Shown here one piece after another: positions 23,705 through 34,779 of a stretch of 64,000 nucleotides of DNA (positions are counted from its first letter, which is position 1; the number at the start of each line of letters is the position of its first letter). Below the pieces are notes generated by a model. That model saw only the letters and a program-made list of their open reading frames with translations, searched no databases and was not told the origin of the DNA. The DNA lies in assembly GCA_028023455.1 (NCBI GenBank), contig JAQFVV010012394.1:26981053-27045052 (forward strand), read 5' to 3'. Source of the stretch: Epiperipatus broadwayi. Taxonomy: Eukaryota; Onychophora; Udeonychophora; Euonychophora; Peripatidae. Both the position numbers and the translations under genes were made by a program.

Positions 23705-24320
23705 TATTATGAATATTATCAACACAATTCTACACTATAGTTCTGATGTAGCTAAATTTTTCCATTCCATGTACCAGATTTTTTAGTTCAGATGTGTTCT
23801 TCAACATTTAAATTACTATTTAATGTATACATTAATATAAATAAATAATATTTCGTGTTTTTTTATATAATATAATAACATACTGGTGCTGATTTTATGA
23901 GATGTGGAAGTCTATTATGCATTTATCAGTCTTTCAATGTTTGGAGATATATTATTTAATAAAACTGCAGAGTACTTTTAAATTTGAAATCATTGTGATT
24001 TTATTTCATTTTTTATCAATTATATGAATGAAAATAATTTTCATACAAAACAAAATTGCAGAACTTACAACGGACATCAAAACACAATTTGCTAACATAA
24101 AAATGTTAATTATAAAAAAAAAGTTAAAAACTATTATGGATTCATTCTGAATTAAGAATCTCAATATTAGACAATATCAGACTACAGTACTTGCAGAATT
24201 AATATGGTACAAATTTTTTTTTTTTAATTTACAAATTTGAATTTTTGGTACTTTTTTTAAAATCTGAATACTAAAAATATTTATTTTTTCATTAAAATTT
24301 TACCTTACAAGAGTTAGATT
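23705..24320. other. AT-rich stretch without a recognised gene
   Basis: I see nothing supportable here. Confidence 0.35.
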
Positions 24321-24570
24321 ACTTAATAATACATCACATGACCAACAAACATCACATGACTTGTATAGTCATATAGATCTGAAGACAGTTTAGTATCTAT
24401 ATATTGTGATGTTTTTTTTTTAATAATTAAAGTCATGTTTATTTCTTGGCCAAGATTAGTATAGAATCAATAAGATATCACGACTTTTGCTTATATCATG
24501 CTATTCAGCAGCAAATTCTTTTTATCCTCACTATATTTTTGCCACCTAGTGTAAGATTTACTAATCATTA
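24320..24570 (-). mobile_element. Family A-like remnant
   Basis: It has 'catcacatgac' repeats, a degraded 'gatctgaagacagtttagta' palindrome region and the tail 'ccacctagtgtaag'. No HHR core remains. Confidence 0.4.
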
Positions 24571-24574
24571 CTTT

Positions 24575-25205
24575 TTGCTTTTATAATCAGAGGTCCAGTA
24601 TATCAAATTTGGTCCACAGTGCATCACATTTGCAGATATATGTTGGCAGTGATGTCTGATGTAAATTGTTAATCTAAAATGTTTTTTTAAATGATAAATT
24701 AATCAATCACTTCTATTAAATTTTCATGTGATTATTATTATAATTTTATTTAAGATTTTTATTAAATCAAGTCATGTATCTTTCTTACCTACTGACATTT
24801 TATCTGCTAAATCAGTCACTTTTCTTGCTTTTTCTTTTTACTTATTGTTTTCTGTCACTCAAAATTTATAAATTGTTTGATGTTTTTGGATTTCTTTTAT
24901 TTTCATATTTTGTTTGCATTATATTTTGCATTTGTTTTTCTATTATACTTACTAAATTTTTTTATAATTCCCTCTTTCTAAAGTTTTAAGTTTTGCAGTT
25001 AATTTTGAATTAAGATCCTCCTATTTCTGCTTAATTTTTTATAGGTATTTCTTAAATGACAATTCTATCTTACCACCATTGCCTCATTTATTTTTTAATA
25101 GCCTTCTTATACTCCTTCTATATTCTTTTTCTTAAATATATTTACTTCATTTTATCTTATTTGTTCTATTACTTCTAAATAATCATTAATTTACAATATC
25201 GTTCC
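24575..25205. other. T-rich stretch without a recognised gene
   Basis: The frame at 24774-24989 is a hydrophobic Leu/Phe-rich translation of T-rich DNA and is not credible as a gene. Confidence 0.35.
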
Positions 25206-25208
25206 CAT

Positions 25209-25410
25209 CAAATTCATAACTCATCCAGACTAGCCAAAACAAAAAACAAAAAAAATTCCAAACACAAACAATTGTTTCATTGCAGAGTATGCTTGCAGTA
25301 GGACCATTGTTTGTGTTTTAGAGTGTATTTATTTTTTTAGTCTGGTTGTGATGTAAATTTGCAGTAATTTTGGTTATTTATTGACTAGTTTAGCTTTATG
25401 CTTTTAATGT
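25209..25410. repeat. Foldback family E, short internally deleted copy
   Basis: The inverted arms share 'cagactagcc' and 'caaacacaaacaattg' (left) with their complements on the right. The same arm sequence occurs in the longer copy at 28225-28746, so this looks like an internal-deletion derivative. Confidence 0.6.
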
Positions 25411-25734
25411 TTACATTTTAAATTCACTATCTCTTAATAATTATTTTTACAGTATTGCAAAACATGCTTCATACTTTCTCTTTCATTTACCTTTTTTAAT
25501 TCTTTACCTCTAATTTTATCAATATAAAAGTACAATCCTATTAACAATGTATTTCAAATTCTACCCCAAGTACATAAACTCCCTATAATATACTTTCTTC
25601 TGTTTTCAATTACTCCTCTGATTCATATTTTTTGATTAATATCGCATTCGTATTTTCCATTCTATCAGTTTTATTAGTAATGCCATTTGTATGCAGTGTG
25701 TTCAGTGAAACAGTGAATAATGTACTGTTTCTCT

Positions 25735-26160
25735 ATTCAAAATGCCTGCAGCAGAGCCATCTCTGAATCAATGCATGTATTACATAGAAACATAGTTTCA
25801 TTATTCATCACAAAAACATTAAAGTTTGAGTTTGTTTGTATTATGAGTTACAGCACAAAATATGATAGTGTCTTTTGTACCATGATAAAACAATAATGCT
25901 AATGTTAAACTTTCTTTCAAATTGGTCAAAAGAGATCCAGAAATGAAATTATTCAACCTGTGTATGATAGCGGAACATGAGCCAGAGAATGTTTCAAGAG
26001 TTTTTGTAATAGCTGGATAAACACTGACAATTATGTACAAAGGTACTAAACACTCTCACATTTCATGTCAAAACCCATGATCATGACATGCTAGGGTATT
26101 AAAATGCTTGTGATGAATGGCTAAATTATGTTTTTATATAATACATGCATTGATTCCAAA
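25735..26160. repeat. Dispersed foldback family D, copy 1
   Basis: The left part has 'gagccatctctgaatcaatg' and 'gttacagcac'. The right part (26045-26150) is inverted ('acatttcatgtc', 'atgatcatgacatgctag'). The same modules recur near 27.9, 34.9, 42.7-43.2 and 44.4-44.8 kb. Confidence 0.5.
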
Positions 26161-26164
26161 AGGG

Positions 26165-26725
26165 TGCTGCAGGAAGCTTGGACACAGGGCCAATCACATT
26201 TCATAGCTTGGTCAGGGGACCAATCACATTTCATATAGGATGCACTGTGCCTTCTCTATAAACTAATTATGGTTATAAATTATTTGAACTCTCTTGTAAT
26301 TCTTTTGTTGTTGTTGTTGTTTTATGGGATACGTTTTATTATTAAGATTACAATTGACATTTTTTGGCTAAACTCCATTAGCCTTCTTCAAAATTAACAA
26401 CAAAGAAAAACTGAAACATTGAATTGGAAGTGAAGATGATGAATAACAAACAATGCATAAAAAAATCCAAAAATATTACTAATTCTATTTGATATACTTC
26501 AATATTTTATTAATGAAAACCCTGTGTAATTATCTCGGTGATTGAGCAAAGAATTAGGTACTAAAGTTACAAAGATCATGATTCAATCAATCATTTTCAT
26601 TGCTTGAACATTTTTTGCAATCAAGCAAAAAACATATATATTTGCTTTATTAATCAATCTTAACGAATGTATAACACATTAAGAATTAAAATAATAATAA
26701 TTTAAAAACATGAAAATTCAGATTT
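26165..26725. other. AT-rich stretch; (GTT)n microsatellite and a short duplication
   Basis: 'ccaatcacatttcata' occurs twice, near 26190 and 26220. A (GTT)5-like run lies at about 26308-26322. No gene is seen. Confidence 0.4.
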
Positions 26726-26729
26726 ATAT

Positions 26730-26960
26730 ATCTATGTACCCATATATATCAAATATAGCTATATGTATCATGCTAGATCAATAAGACATAACATAATCCA
26801 CATTATGCTTATTTAAACTTTTTCTTATCTATTAGAAATTTCTTCTAAATACACTACATTTATGCCATCTAGTGTGAGCTTTAGTAATCAAAAGATGCCA
26901 GATGTAACAGACGATTACTAAAGCTTACAACTAGATGTCATGAACATAGTGGGAATGGAA
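26730..26960. mobile_element. Family A-like remnant, small inverted pair
   Basis: 'gccatctagtgtgagcttta' near 26862 is mirrored by 'gattactaaagcttacaact' near 26913 on the other strand, matching the family A tail. There is no HHR core. Confidence 0.45.
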
Positions 26961-26964
26961 GTAA

Positions 26965-27880
26965 GTTATTAATAGATATAGCATGCTAGGTAGCAAATTT
27001 ATTCTAAATAGATACCTAATTAACTTTTAGCTATTATCTGTGATGCCTTTGAGCACACAGAAAATAATTACAAATAAACAAAAAAAAACGCACTTTCCTC
27101 CCCATTTATTGATAATTGTTCTTTATCGTTTTGAAAGTTGTGGCAAGTATAGTTGATTGTTGACCTTTTATAGCTATATTTTGTCAAATAACCTTTAAAA
27201 TATTTCTACTTTTAAATAGTAATTTTTAAATATAATAATTTCTATATAAAACGGAAGATCCATTTTTTAACAATAATTAAAAGAATTAAAATTCAAAAAT
27301 GAATCTATTATTTATTATTTAAATGATCAAGATATTATAAAATATATCAAACAATTTTAAAGCAAATTTAACAGTAAAATATTTGAATTTGAAATATAAT
27401 TAAATTTTAAATGTAGTATTTATTATTAATACTTATTACGAAACCTCCCTCATGTAGCATATTATGAAACTAAATTTAAAATTTCAATGTTTGAATTCAT
27501 CTTATTAAAATAAATTACGTCTTATAATTATTTAGATGTGACTTTAATTTTTTAATATATAAAATTTCTTTCATGATTTTTTCCTTATTATTGTTAAAAA
27601 AACTTAGAATCTTTATGTTTTATCTTAACTGTACTAAATTCCTGCCATGGTAATGTCACTGCAATATTATTTTTAATTTTTTTTCTAATGTCTGCACTTA
27701 TGCAATCTTCAAATGTAATCAATTCCAGTCATTCTCTACACATCTACTATCTATTCCGTTTCCTTATATTAATGCATAGAAATACATTTTTTTTTATTAA
27801 TCTTAAACATTGTAAATTCTTTTTAGCTCATTATGTTTATCTTTTCACCAATTAATCATTATTTTTAATTATCTATTTAC
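26965..27880. other. AT-rich stretch without a recognised gene
   Basis: I see nothing supportable here. Confidence 0.35.
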
Positions 27881-27884
27881 GTAA

Positions 27885-28010
27885 AGTGATCTCTGAATCA
27901 AGATATATATTATATAGTGAGATTTACCATAAAAAATTTTAAGTTGCTAGCATGTTACATTATGAATTATGACATGAAATGGAATAGTGTGTTTCATACT
28001 TAACTCATGA
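27885..28010 (+). repeat. Dispersed family D, copy 2 (single arm)
   Basis: It contains 'gatctctgaatcaag', 'ttttaagttgctagcatg' and 'gaattatgacatgaaatgg', the family D order. Confidence 0.45.
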
Positions 28011-28224
28011 TGGATTGACACATTAATATTAAATTTTGTTTTAAATTGGGCAAAACCGTTTATTGTGTAACACAAGAGATTATCTATACAGGTTCAAATC
28101 CTGTCAACTGTATCATCTGGCAGATTGCAATTAAATAAAAACAACCTGAATAAAATGAATGTGAGTTTACTATACTTATAATAATATAAACATTAAAAGC
28201 CTAAAGCTAAACTAGTCAATAAAA

Positions 28225-28746
28225 TAATCAAAATTATTCCAAATTCACAACTCCAGACTAGCCAAAAAACATAAACTCTAAAACACAACTAATGGTTTTA
28301 CTGCTACAAGCAGACTTCTCATATGTAAAAAACTACAAAATAATAACATATTTAAATTAAACATTATCCACAATTCCACTTAATCCCATATATCTTTAAT
28401 ATTAAAAGAACTTTTAAATAAGTTAATTGCTCCAGAATCATAAATTTTTAATAATAAAGATTCTTTAATTCTTCTTCGAGAGAAATTAAATAAAAAGAAT
28501 TAAAGAATCTTTATTATCAAACAATTATAATTCTGAAGTAATTAACTTATTTAAAAATTCTTTTAATATTAAAGATATATGAGATGTAATTGGAATTGTG
28601 GGTAATGTTTAATTTAAATATGTTGTTATTTTATATTTCTTTATATTTGAAAAGTCTGCTTGTAGCAATGAAACCATCGGTTGTGTTTTAGAGTTTATAT
28701 TTTTTGGCTAGTCTGGTTGAGTTGTGAATTTGGGGTAATTTTGATC
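28225..28746. repeat. Long foldback, family E full copy
   Basis: Two arms of about 250 bp are inverted copies separated by a spacer of about 20 bp near 28475-28490. Matched pairs include 'cagactagccaaaaaacata' (left) and its complement near 28700, and 'aattaaagaatctttatt' around the centre. No protein is encoded. Arm similarity is high enough that the RNA would fold into one hairpin. Confidence 0.7.
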
Positions 28747-28989
28747 ATGATTAATTGAAACAGCCTTTAACATAAATATCTTTTGTAGTGTATATATTAT
28801 TTCTATATAAACATTGCTTTGATAATAAGAAAATCTACATCTGATTTCCCAACTTTTGCACACATACTTATTCCTTCTGCTGCTGCTTTTTTAGGGTGTG
28901 AGTTCTGAGTATATATAGCTAATTTGCATAAATAAATTTAAATTCAGTCCATGATTATTATAGAATAATTATGTAAATAATAGTAGCAA

Positions 28990-30025
28990 ACTACTCTCCA
29001 TATAGTATTACCATCAAGTGCAAGCCTTCATAATCAATGGATGCAAAAAGGTTTGTGCATAAAATTCCAATCTAGTGCCTGCTCATCTAATATCCCCAGA
29101 CTAGTTTTTAGCTTGTGGCTTTCATTAGTGAGGAGTCTTGGATTTGAAAGCACTGCACCTAGAGCTTAGGATCTTATGCAACCCTCCAGTAGCCATCTTT
29201 ATGTATTTGGTTAATTATAAATTTAAAAGCCCAAGATGAAAACACAATAATGTTTTGTCTAAGCTCATATTGATCTGAACTCAGTTTAGCATATATACAT
29301 TTTGATGTCTTTGGTTTTTCAATATCACAGTTAAATGTCCTACAGCCAGGATATGTATAAAACCATCAAAACATCATGTTTTTACCATTTCATATGCTTA
29401 CATAGGCTGTTAATAACAAGCTAGTTATTAACAAGCTAGCAACTAGTCTGAGGATATTGAATGATCAAGCATTAGATAGAGATTTTAGGCACAAATTTTT
29501 TTACATCCATTGATTATGAAGGCTGTCACTTGGTGGCAGTTCATTATTGTTATTAACAGGTTGTGTAAGCATATGAAATAGTGATCACATGATGTTTTGG
29601 TGGTTTTATACTTATCATACCTATAGGTTAATGGTGACTGTGGTTTTTGAAAACCAGAGACACCAAAATGTATAGATGCTGAACTGAGTCAGATCTATAT
29701 TGTTATGCAAGTGAATGAGTTTGGATTGAAAATATTGCCATGTTTTTTATCTTGGTTTCCTAGCTTTATAGTTAACCAAATAAGTAAAAGATGACTGCTG
29801 GAGAGTTGCATTAGATCCTAAGATCTAGTTACAATGCTCTCAAATCCAAGGCTCTTCACTGATGAAAGCTACAGGCTAGAAACTTGTCTCGGGATATTGG
29901 ATAGGGTTTTTATGTACAAACATCCTTGCATCCATTGATTACAAAGATCATATGTGGTGGTAATACTGTGTGGAGAGTTTGATATTATTAGCAGCCTGTG
30001 AAGGCATATGAAATGGTGATCATGT
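28990..30025. mobile_element. Family A retrozyme-like composite (minus copy, then plus tandem pair)
   Basis: The minus unit spans about 28990-29400 and carries an HHR relic near 29092-29150 (core CUAAUGA, GAAA changed to AAAA). On the plus strand a partial HHR ends its GTC at 29448, and the next intact GTC ends at 29888. The spacing is 440 nt, close to the 429 nt seen at 22 kb. It ends 'catatgaaatggtgatcatg'. It is non-coding and lies just left of the Penelope insertion. Confidence 0.7.
29844..29902 (+). ncRNA. Hammerhead ribozyme motif A13 (core fully conserved)
   Basis: In order: outer helix I ATCCAA and TTGGAT, core CTGATGA (29859-29865), helix II AGC-TACAG-GCT, GAAA (29879-29882), C-TT-G, and GTC (29886-29888). 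Compared with A10, helix II has changed from GGC/GCC to AGC/GCU with pairing kept. Inner helix I has one C/C mismatch and two G-U pairs. Confidence 0.75.
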
Positions 30026-30080
30026 GGTGAATTATGGTACTGTTGTGCAGTAATTATTTTCTATAAGTAAACTTTATTAC

Positions 30081-30093
30081 ATTAACAACATCA
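30081..30093 (+). repeat. Left target-site duplication of the Penelope insertion
   Basis: The 13-mer 'attaacaacatca' here is repeated exactly at 34780-34792. The last bases are also the element's own end, so the true duplication may be 9-13 bp. Confidence 0.75.
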
Positions 30094-30424
30094 AATAAAA
30101 TGTTATAAAAACATATTTATAAACAACAAAACATAACACTTATATTAATTATATAAAAAGCCTTTTTCGGCAAATTTATTTTTTGCCCTTTTCAAACATG
30201 TCTTCCAAAAATACTACGACTACATATACATAGCGACATCTATGTTAATACATGATAAGTAAAAATAAAAGACAAAAGAATAAACGAAATATACAACTAG
30301 TATAAACAATTCATATAGGACAGCTGAAACTGAATTGGACAGCCTATATTATCATATAACTTATACAACTCTACTATAATTTAAATCTTCATTTCGTAAA
30401 ATGCATTCCAAACAATCATCCACA

Positions 30425-31186
30425 TCAGTTATCTATCCATTCTTTTTTCATCAACCATTTATTATTCATTCCAATAGACGTCTTATATATATTCATACAA
30501 TTAGTTTTATTATACATAATATAATTTGTTTCATATAATCTGCGTCTATTAACATCTTTTATATAATTTAAAGCCCTTATACTATCAGTACAATTAATTT
30601 TATGTCCAGTTTGCAAATAATGAACATATAATGCTGACTTATCATCTTTCCTATCGATAGCACCATTATGTTCCTTAGCTCTTTCGCTCAATTGCTTTGC
30701 TGTCTGCCCATAATAAACCATATTACAAAATTTACAAGTAATTTTATAAACCATTCCCCTTTTATATTGTATCTCATCTATTAACCTATAATTAGTTATT
30801 AACTTATCTAAGTTTCTACTATTGGCCCATCCCACATTAATATTTTCATCCAAATATTTTTTCCTTTTTTTAGATAAAATTTTGTATACATTAGGTAAAT
30901 ATGAAATTTTTATCCATTTCTTCTTATCTTTATTATCATTTCTCTTATTTCGCTTTTTATAATTTCCTATAAAAATACTATTAATATGTCTTATCCCATA
31001 TCCGCATTTTACATAATCTTGTTTAAATTTTTCTTTTTGCAATTTAGCAAAATTTCTATCAGTGTTAAATTTATCATTTTTATATTTAAAATTCTTTATT
31101 GCATTCATCTTTTGTATCCATGGCTGCCTTGAATCAATTGGTATAATTTTTCTCAATTTATCATCTTTAACAAAATGCCTAATCAC
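30425..31186 (-). pseudogene. Penelope-like C-terminal region with GIY-YIG endonuclease, left copy
   Basis: This is 253 codons in one frame, separated from the RT frame only by a 1-nt deletion near 31204. The first half is the end of the RT (DSRQPWIQKM) plus a basic linker (KKRKKYLDEN). The GIY-YIG domain follows: MVYKI at about residues 145-149, a C-x2-C pair (C151, C154), YYG at 158-160, Arg169, Glu172-His173 and a GHKINC motif at 194-199. In Penelope-like elements this nuclease nicks the target DNA. The right copy carries almost the same sequence. The domain itself looks intact. Confidence 0.88.
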
Positions 31187-32184
31187 AATATTTCCATCTT
31201 GACTAAAAACATCTCAATATCTAGATATCTAATCTCATTATCAATTTCCTTCATAGTAAAACGGATATTATCCGCATTATTATTAAACTTCCTAAATAAT
31301 TTATGTACTATCCTTCTATTCCCTATTACTAAACTATCATCGACATATCTAACGTAATATATTACTTCTTTTTTAATTATACTTCTTGTTATAATATTGT
31401 TTTCCATATCATTAATAAAAACCGATGCCATTAACCCACTAATTGCACATCCCATTACCCATCCCTTATTTATTTCCCAAAATTGATTATTATATTTAAA
31501 AAACAAACTGTTATTTATCAAAATTAAACTTTCCTTTATTATATTAATAATGTTATCATCAGTAATGTGTAGCGATAATGCCTTTATTACTACATCGATA
31601 CTTTTCAATCTAGGAATACTAGGATACATTGACTCTATATCCATCACAAAAATACTATGATTTCTATTTACTTTCAACTTATTCAATTCATCAATAATGG
31701 CCTCTGTATTTTTTATACAATACTGCCCATAACCAATCACATTAGCTATCCACCCGTTCAAATATTTACAAAATTTATTCAATATAAAATCACTAAAATT
31801 GAATAGTAATCTTAAAGGGTTACCTTCTTTATGTGTCTTAATCTTACCAAATATATATGGATTCTCATATGACCTAGGATATAAACAATTATACTTCCCA
31901 TCATCAATAAATCTACAAATTTTCATCTTTTTTAATAAATTTACATATTTAGTCTTTATCATATTTGTAGGGTCTTTAGACAATCCAATATATCCCTCTT
32001 TTTTTATTACCAGATCTATTTTATCATGATAATCCCTATTATATATTACAACAAAACGACAACCTTTATCTTCTTTACATATTGTTAATTTATACACATT
32101 ACATACATTCTTAATTTCATCTATTATTCTTCTGTAGTTATAATCTCTAACAGATATATCAAGTTCATATAAATGACTATTCAA
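31183..32184 (-). pseudogene. Penelope-like reverse transcriptase, left copy
   Basis: The 333-codon frame covers most RT motifs: DKGCRFVV, PYIFGKIKTHK, VFMDIESMYPSI (first catalytic Asp), KGWVMGCAISGLMASVF, and YVRYVDD with the two catalytic Asp. It ends as ...IEMFL followed by a short out-of-frame tail, because one base is missing near 31204 compared with the right copy. Upstream it is out of frame with the N-terminal region. The first codon is TTG, so the frame is open by interruption and does not mark a real start. RT copies element RNA into the nicked target. Confidence 0.88.
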
Positions 32185-32268
32185 AACACAATGCAGTTTC
32201 TTTTTTCCTCATATGATATATGTGCCAATTCAATATCCGTGGTTATTTTTTTCTTTATATCTTTGTCT

Positions 32269-32316
32269 AAAGTATTTTATTGAATAAAAATCCATTTTTT
32301 ATTCAATAAAATACTT
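32269..32316. repeat. Short palindrome interrupting the Penelope frame
   Basis: The sequence 'aaagtattttattgaataaa' meets its complement after a 4-6 nt centre. It introduces the stop of the N-terminal frame. A small fold-back duplication or an assembly error could explain it. Confidence 0.55.
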
Positions 32317-32876
32317 TGTTCAGTTGAAAATTTATAATCCGTTAAATTTATATAATTATTCGAATTTAGATTTATACATTCCCTGTATTTACTATCCAAC
32401 TTCCGGACATTATCACTTCTATATGATCTTGTATAATTAAATTTTTTTATAAACCATTCCCATTTTTTAGCGTATTTAATATTAATTTTATAATTCCATT
32501 TATTACGGTAATTATTTAGAAAACTTTTGAAAGTATCCCAAACCTTTATCACTTTCAAAATTGATTTTACTGTTTTATGTAAACTTTTAAATTTATTCAA
32601 TGAACATCTATAGATATAGTATTTCTCATTAATAAAATTCTGTAACAGATAATTTTCCAATCTATAAATCAATTTAGGATTATTTGATATCTTTTTATTC
32701 CGTTTGAGACTAATCACACATGACTTAGGAATGATCTTATATAATTTACAATTATTTAGATATGACAATTGGCCCTTAATTTTCTCCATATATAAGCACA
32801 ATTTAGTTAACTTTTTAATCTTATTCATCCTAAACAAATCCAAATTATCCTTCATGTATTTCCACAAATGTTCCAT
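32277..32876 (-). pseudogene. Penelope-like element N-terminal region, left copy
   Basis: A 199-codon Lys/Asn-rich frame begins with an ATG (MEHLWKYMKD) shortly after the terminal repeat. It probably is the element's true start region, because no earlier ATG in frame is visible before the repeat. It ends at a stop inside a near-perfect palindrome (32269-32316) that is not expected in a coding region. The continuation DIKKKITTDIELAHISYEE lies just after, in the same frame past the stop. The N-terminal extension of Penelope RTs has no firmly assigned function. Confidence 0.65.
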
Positions 32877-32924
32877 ATTGCAAACGTAGTAAAATCCAAA
32901 GGTAACGTTATTAATTGAAATTAA

Positions 32925-33087
32925 CGATACTTAAAACAGAAGAAAACGGAAAATACCTTTTTCCTTTTCGTTTTTTATGTTGTACTAATCCTTCGAAATC
33001 AAATAAAATGTTATAAAAACATATTTATAAACAACAAAACATAACACTTATATTAATTATATTAAAAGCCTTTTTCGGCAAATTTAA
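32925..33087 (-). repeat. Penelope terminal repeat (pLTR-like) at the 5' end of the minus copy
   Basis: Bases 33000-33087 repeat 30091-30175 almost exactly in the same orientation. The full block (with 'ccttcgaaatcaaataaa' and 'cggaaaatacctttttcc') appears inverted at about 34610-34779. It therefore occurs three times, at every outer or junction end of the insertion. Confidence 0.8.
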
Positions 33088-33336
33088 AAAATACAGAGGC
33101 CATTATTGATGAATTGAATAAGTTGAAAGTAAATAGAAATCATAGTATTTTTGTGATGGATATAGAGTCAATGTATCCTAGTATTCCTAGATTGAAAAGT
33201 ATCGATGTAGTAATAAAGGCATTATCGCTACACATTACTGATGATAACATTATTAATATAATAAAGGAAAGTTTAATTTTGATAAATAACAGTTTGTTTT
33301 TTAAATATAATAATCAATTTTGGGAAATAAATAAGG

Positions 33337-33357
33337 GATCGGAAGAGGGACGTGTGC
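33337..33357. other. Illumina-adapter-like island 1
   Basis: GATCGGAAGAG (33337-33347) is followed by GACGTGTGC (33349-33357). Both are parts of the standard TruSeq adapter and its complement. The left PLE copy has unrelated RT codons here. Confidence 0.75.
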
Positions 33358-33415
33358 AATTAGTGGGTTAATGGCATCGGTTTTTATTAATGATATGGAA
33401 AACAATATTATAACA

Positions 33416-33433
33416 AGACGTGTGCTCTTCCGA
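33416..33433. other. Illumina-adapter-like island 2
   Basis: AGACGTGTGCTCTTCCGA is an exact 18-nt match to the reverse complement of the TruSeq adapter. It replaces about 18-19 nt that are A/T-rich in the left copy. The flanking RT sequence matches the left copy on both sides. Confidence 0.85.
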
Positions 33434-34042
33434 AAAGTAATATATTACGTTAGATATGTCGATGATAGTTTAGTAATAGGGAATAGAAGGATAGTACATA
33501 AATTATTTAGGAAGTTTAATAATAATGCGGATAATATCCGTTTTACTATGAAGGAAATTGATAATGAGATTAGATATCTAGATATTGAGATGTTTTTGAG
33601 TCAAGATGGAAATATTGTGATTAGGCATTTTGTTAAAGATGATAAATTGAGAAAAATTATACCAATTGATTCAAGGCAGCCATGGATACAAAAGATGAAT
33701 GTAATAAAGAATTTTAAATATAAAAATGATAAATTTAACACTGATAGAAATTTTGCTAAATTGCAAAAGAAAAATTTAAACAAGATTATGTAAAATGGGA
33801 TATGGGATAAGACATATTAATAGTATTTTTATAGGAAATTATAAAAAGAGAAATAAGAGAATTGATAATAAAGATAAGAAAAATGGATTAAAATTTCATA
33901 TTTACCTAATGTATACAAAATTTTATGTAAAAAAGGAAAAATATTTGGATGAAAATATTAATGTGGGATGGGCCAATAGTAGAAACTTAGATAAGTTAAT
34001 AACTAATTATAGGTTAATAGATGAGATACAATATAAAAGGGA

Positions 34043-34372
34043 ATGGTTTATAAAATTACTTGTAAATTTTGTAATATGGTTTATTATGGGCAGACAGCAA
34101 AGCAATTGAGCGAAAGAGCTAAGGAACATAATGGTGCTATCGATAGGAAAGATGATAAGTCAGCATTATATGTTCATTATTTGCAAACTGGACATAAAAT
34201 TAATTGTACTGATAGTATAAGGGCTTTAAATTATATAAAAGATGTTAATAGACGCAGATTATATGAAACAAATTATATTATGTATAATAAAACTAATTGT
34301 ATGAATATATATAAGACGTCTATTGGAATGAATAATAAATGGTTGATGAAAAAAGAATGGATAGATAACTGA
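34043..34372 (+). pseudogene. Penelope-like GIY-YIG nuclease domain, right copy
   Basis: The 109-codon frame is essentially the same as residues 145-253 of the left copy: MVYKITC, C-x2-C, YYGQT, SERAKEH and GHKINC. It is intact from the GIY motif to the stop. Upstream, 33795-34109 is the linker in other frames with several 1-nt deletions and substitutions, so the domain is cut off from the RT. Confidence 0.85.
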
Positions 34373-34779
34373 TGTGAATGATTGTTTGGAATGCATTTTA
34401 CGAAATGAAGATTTAAATTATAGTAGAGTTGTATAAGTTATATGATAATATAGGCTGTCCAATTCAGTTTCAGCTGTCCTATATGAATTGTTTATACTAG
34501 TTGTATATTTCGTTTATTCTTTTGTCTTTTATTTTTACTTATCATGTATTAACATAGATGTCGCTATGTATATGTAGTCGTAGTATTTTTGGAAGACATG
34601 TTTGAAAAGGGCAAAAAATAAATTTGCTGAAAAAGGCTTTTTATATAATTAATATAAGTGTTATGTTTTGTTGTTTATAAATATGTTTTTATAACATTTT
34701 ATTTGATTTCGAAGGATTAGTACAACATAAAAAACGAAAAAGAAAAAGGTATTTTCCGTTTTCTTCTGTTTTAAGTATT

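Larger units (their letters stand above)
33088..33793 (+). pseudogene. Penelope-like reverse transcriptase, right copy (5'-truncated, broken)
   Basis: It begins inside the RT (ACAGAGGCC... region, then MDIESMYPSI at about 33157-33186). YVDD is at 33455-33466. The frame breaks at about 33340-33370, where the KGWVMG motif is replaced by a stretch containing GATCGGAAGAG. A second foreign-looking island occupies 33416-33433. Both match Illumina adapter sequence. Further 1-nt deletions near 33765-33800 end the frame. Apart from these, it follows the left copy closely. Confidence 0.85.

Noticed and set aside
24774-24989. Hydrophobic 71-codon frame as a membrane protein
   Set aside because: Composition follows the T-rich DNA; no start context, neighbours or conservation signal.
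28088-28104. Perfect tRNA T-arm-like hairpin with 'ggttcaaatcc'
   Set aside because: ACAGG/CCTGT with a 7-nt TTCAAAT loop is a good T arm, but no D arm, anticodon arm or acceptor stem can be fitted upstream, so it is neither a tRNA gene nor a clear SINE.
34372-34420. Possible hammerhead just after the right Penelope stop codon (CTGATGT ... GAAA)
   Set aside because: The last core A is U, no cleavage triplet or helix I partner could be placed, and helix II is weak.
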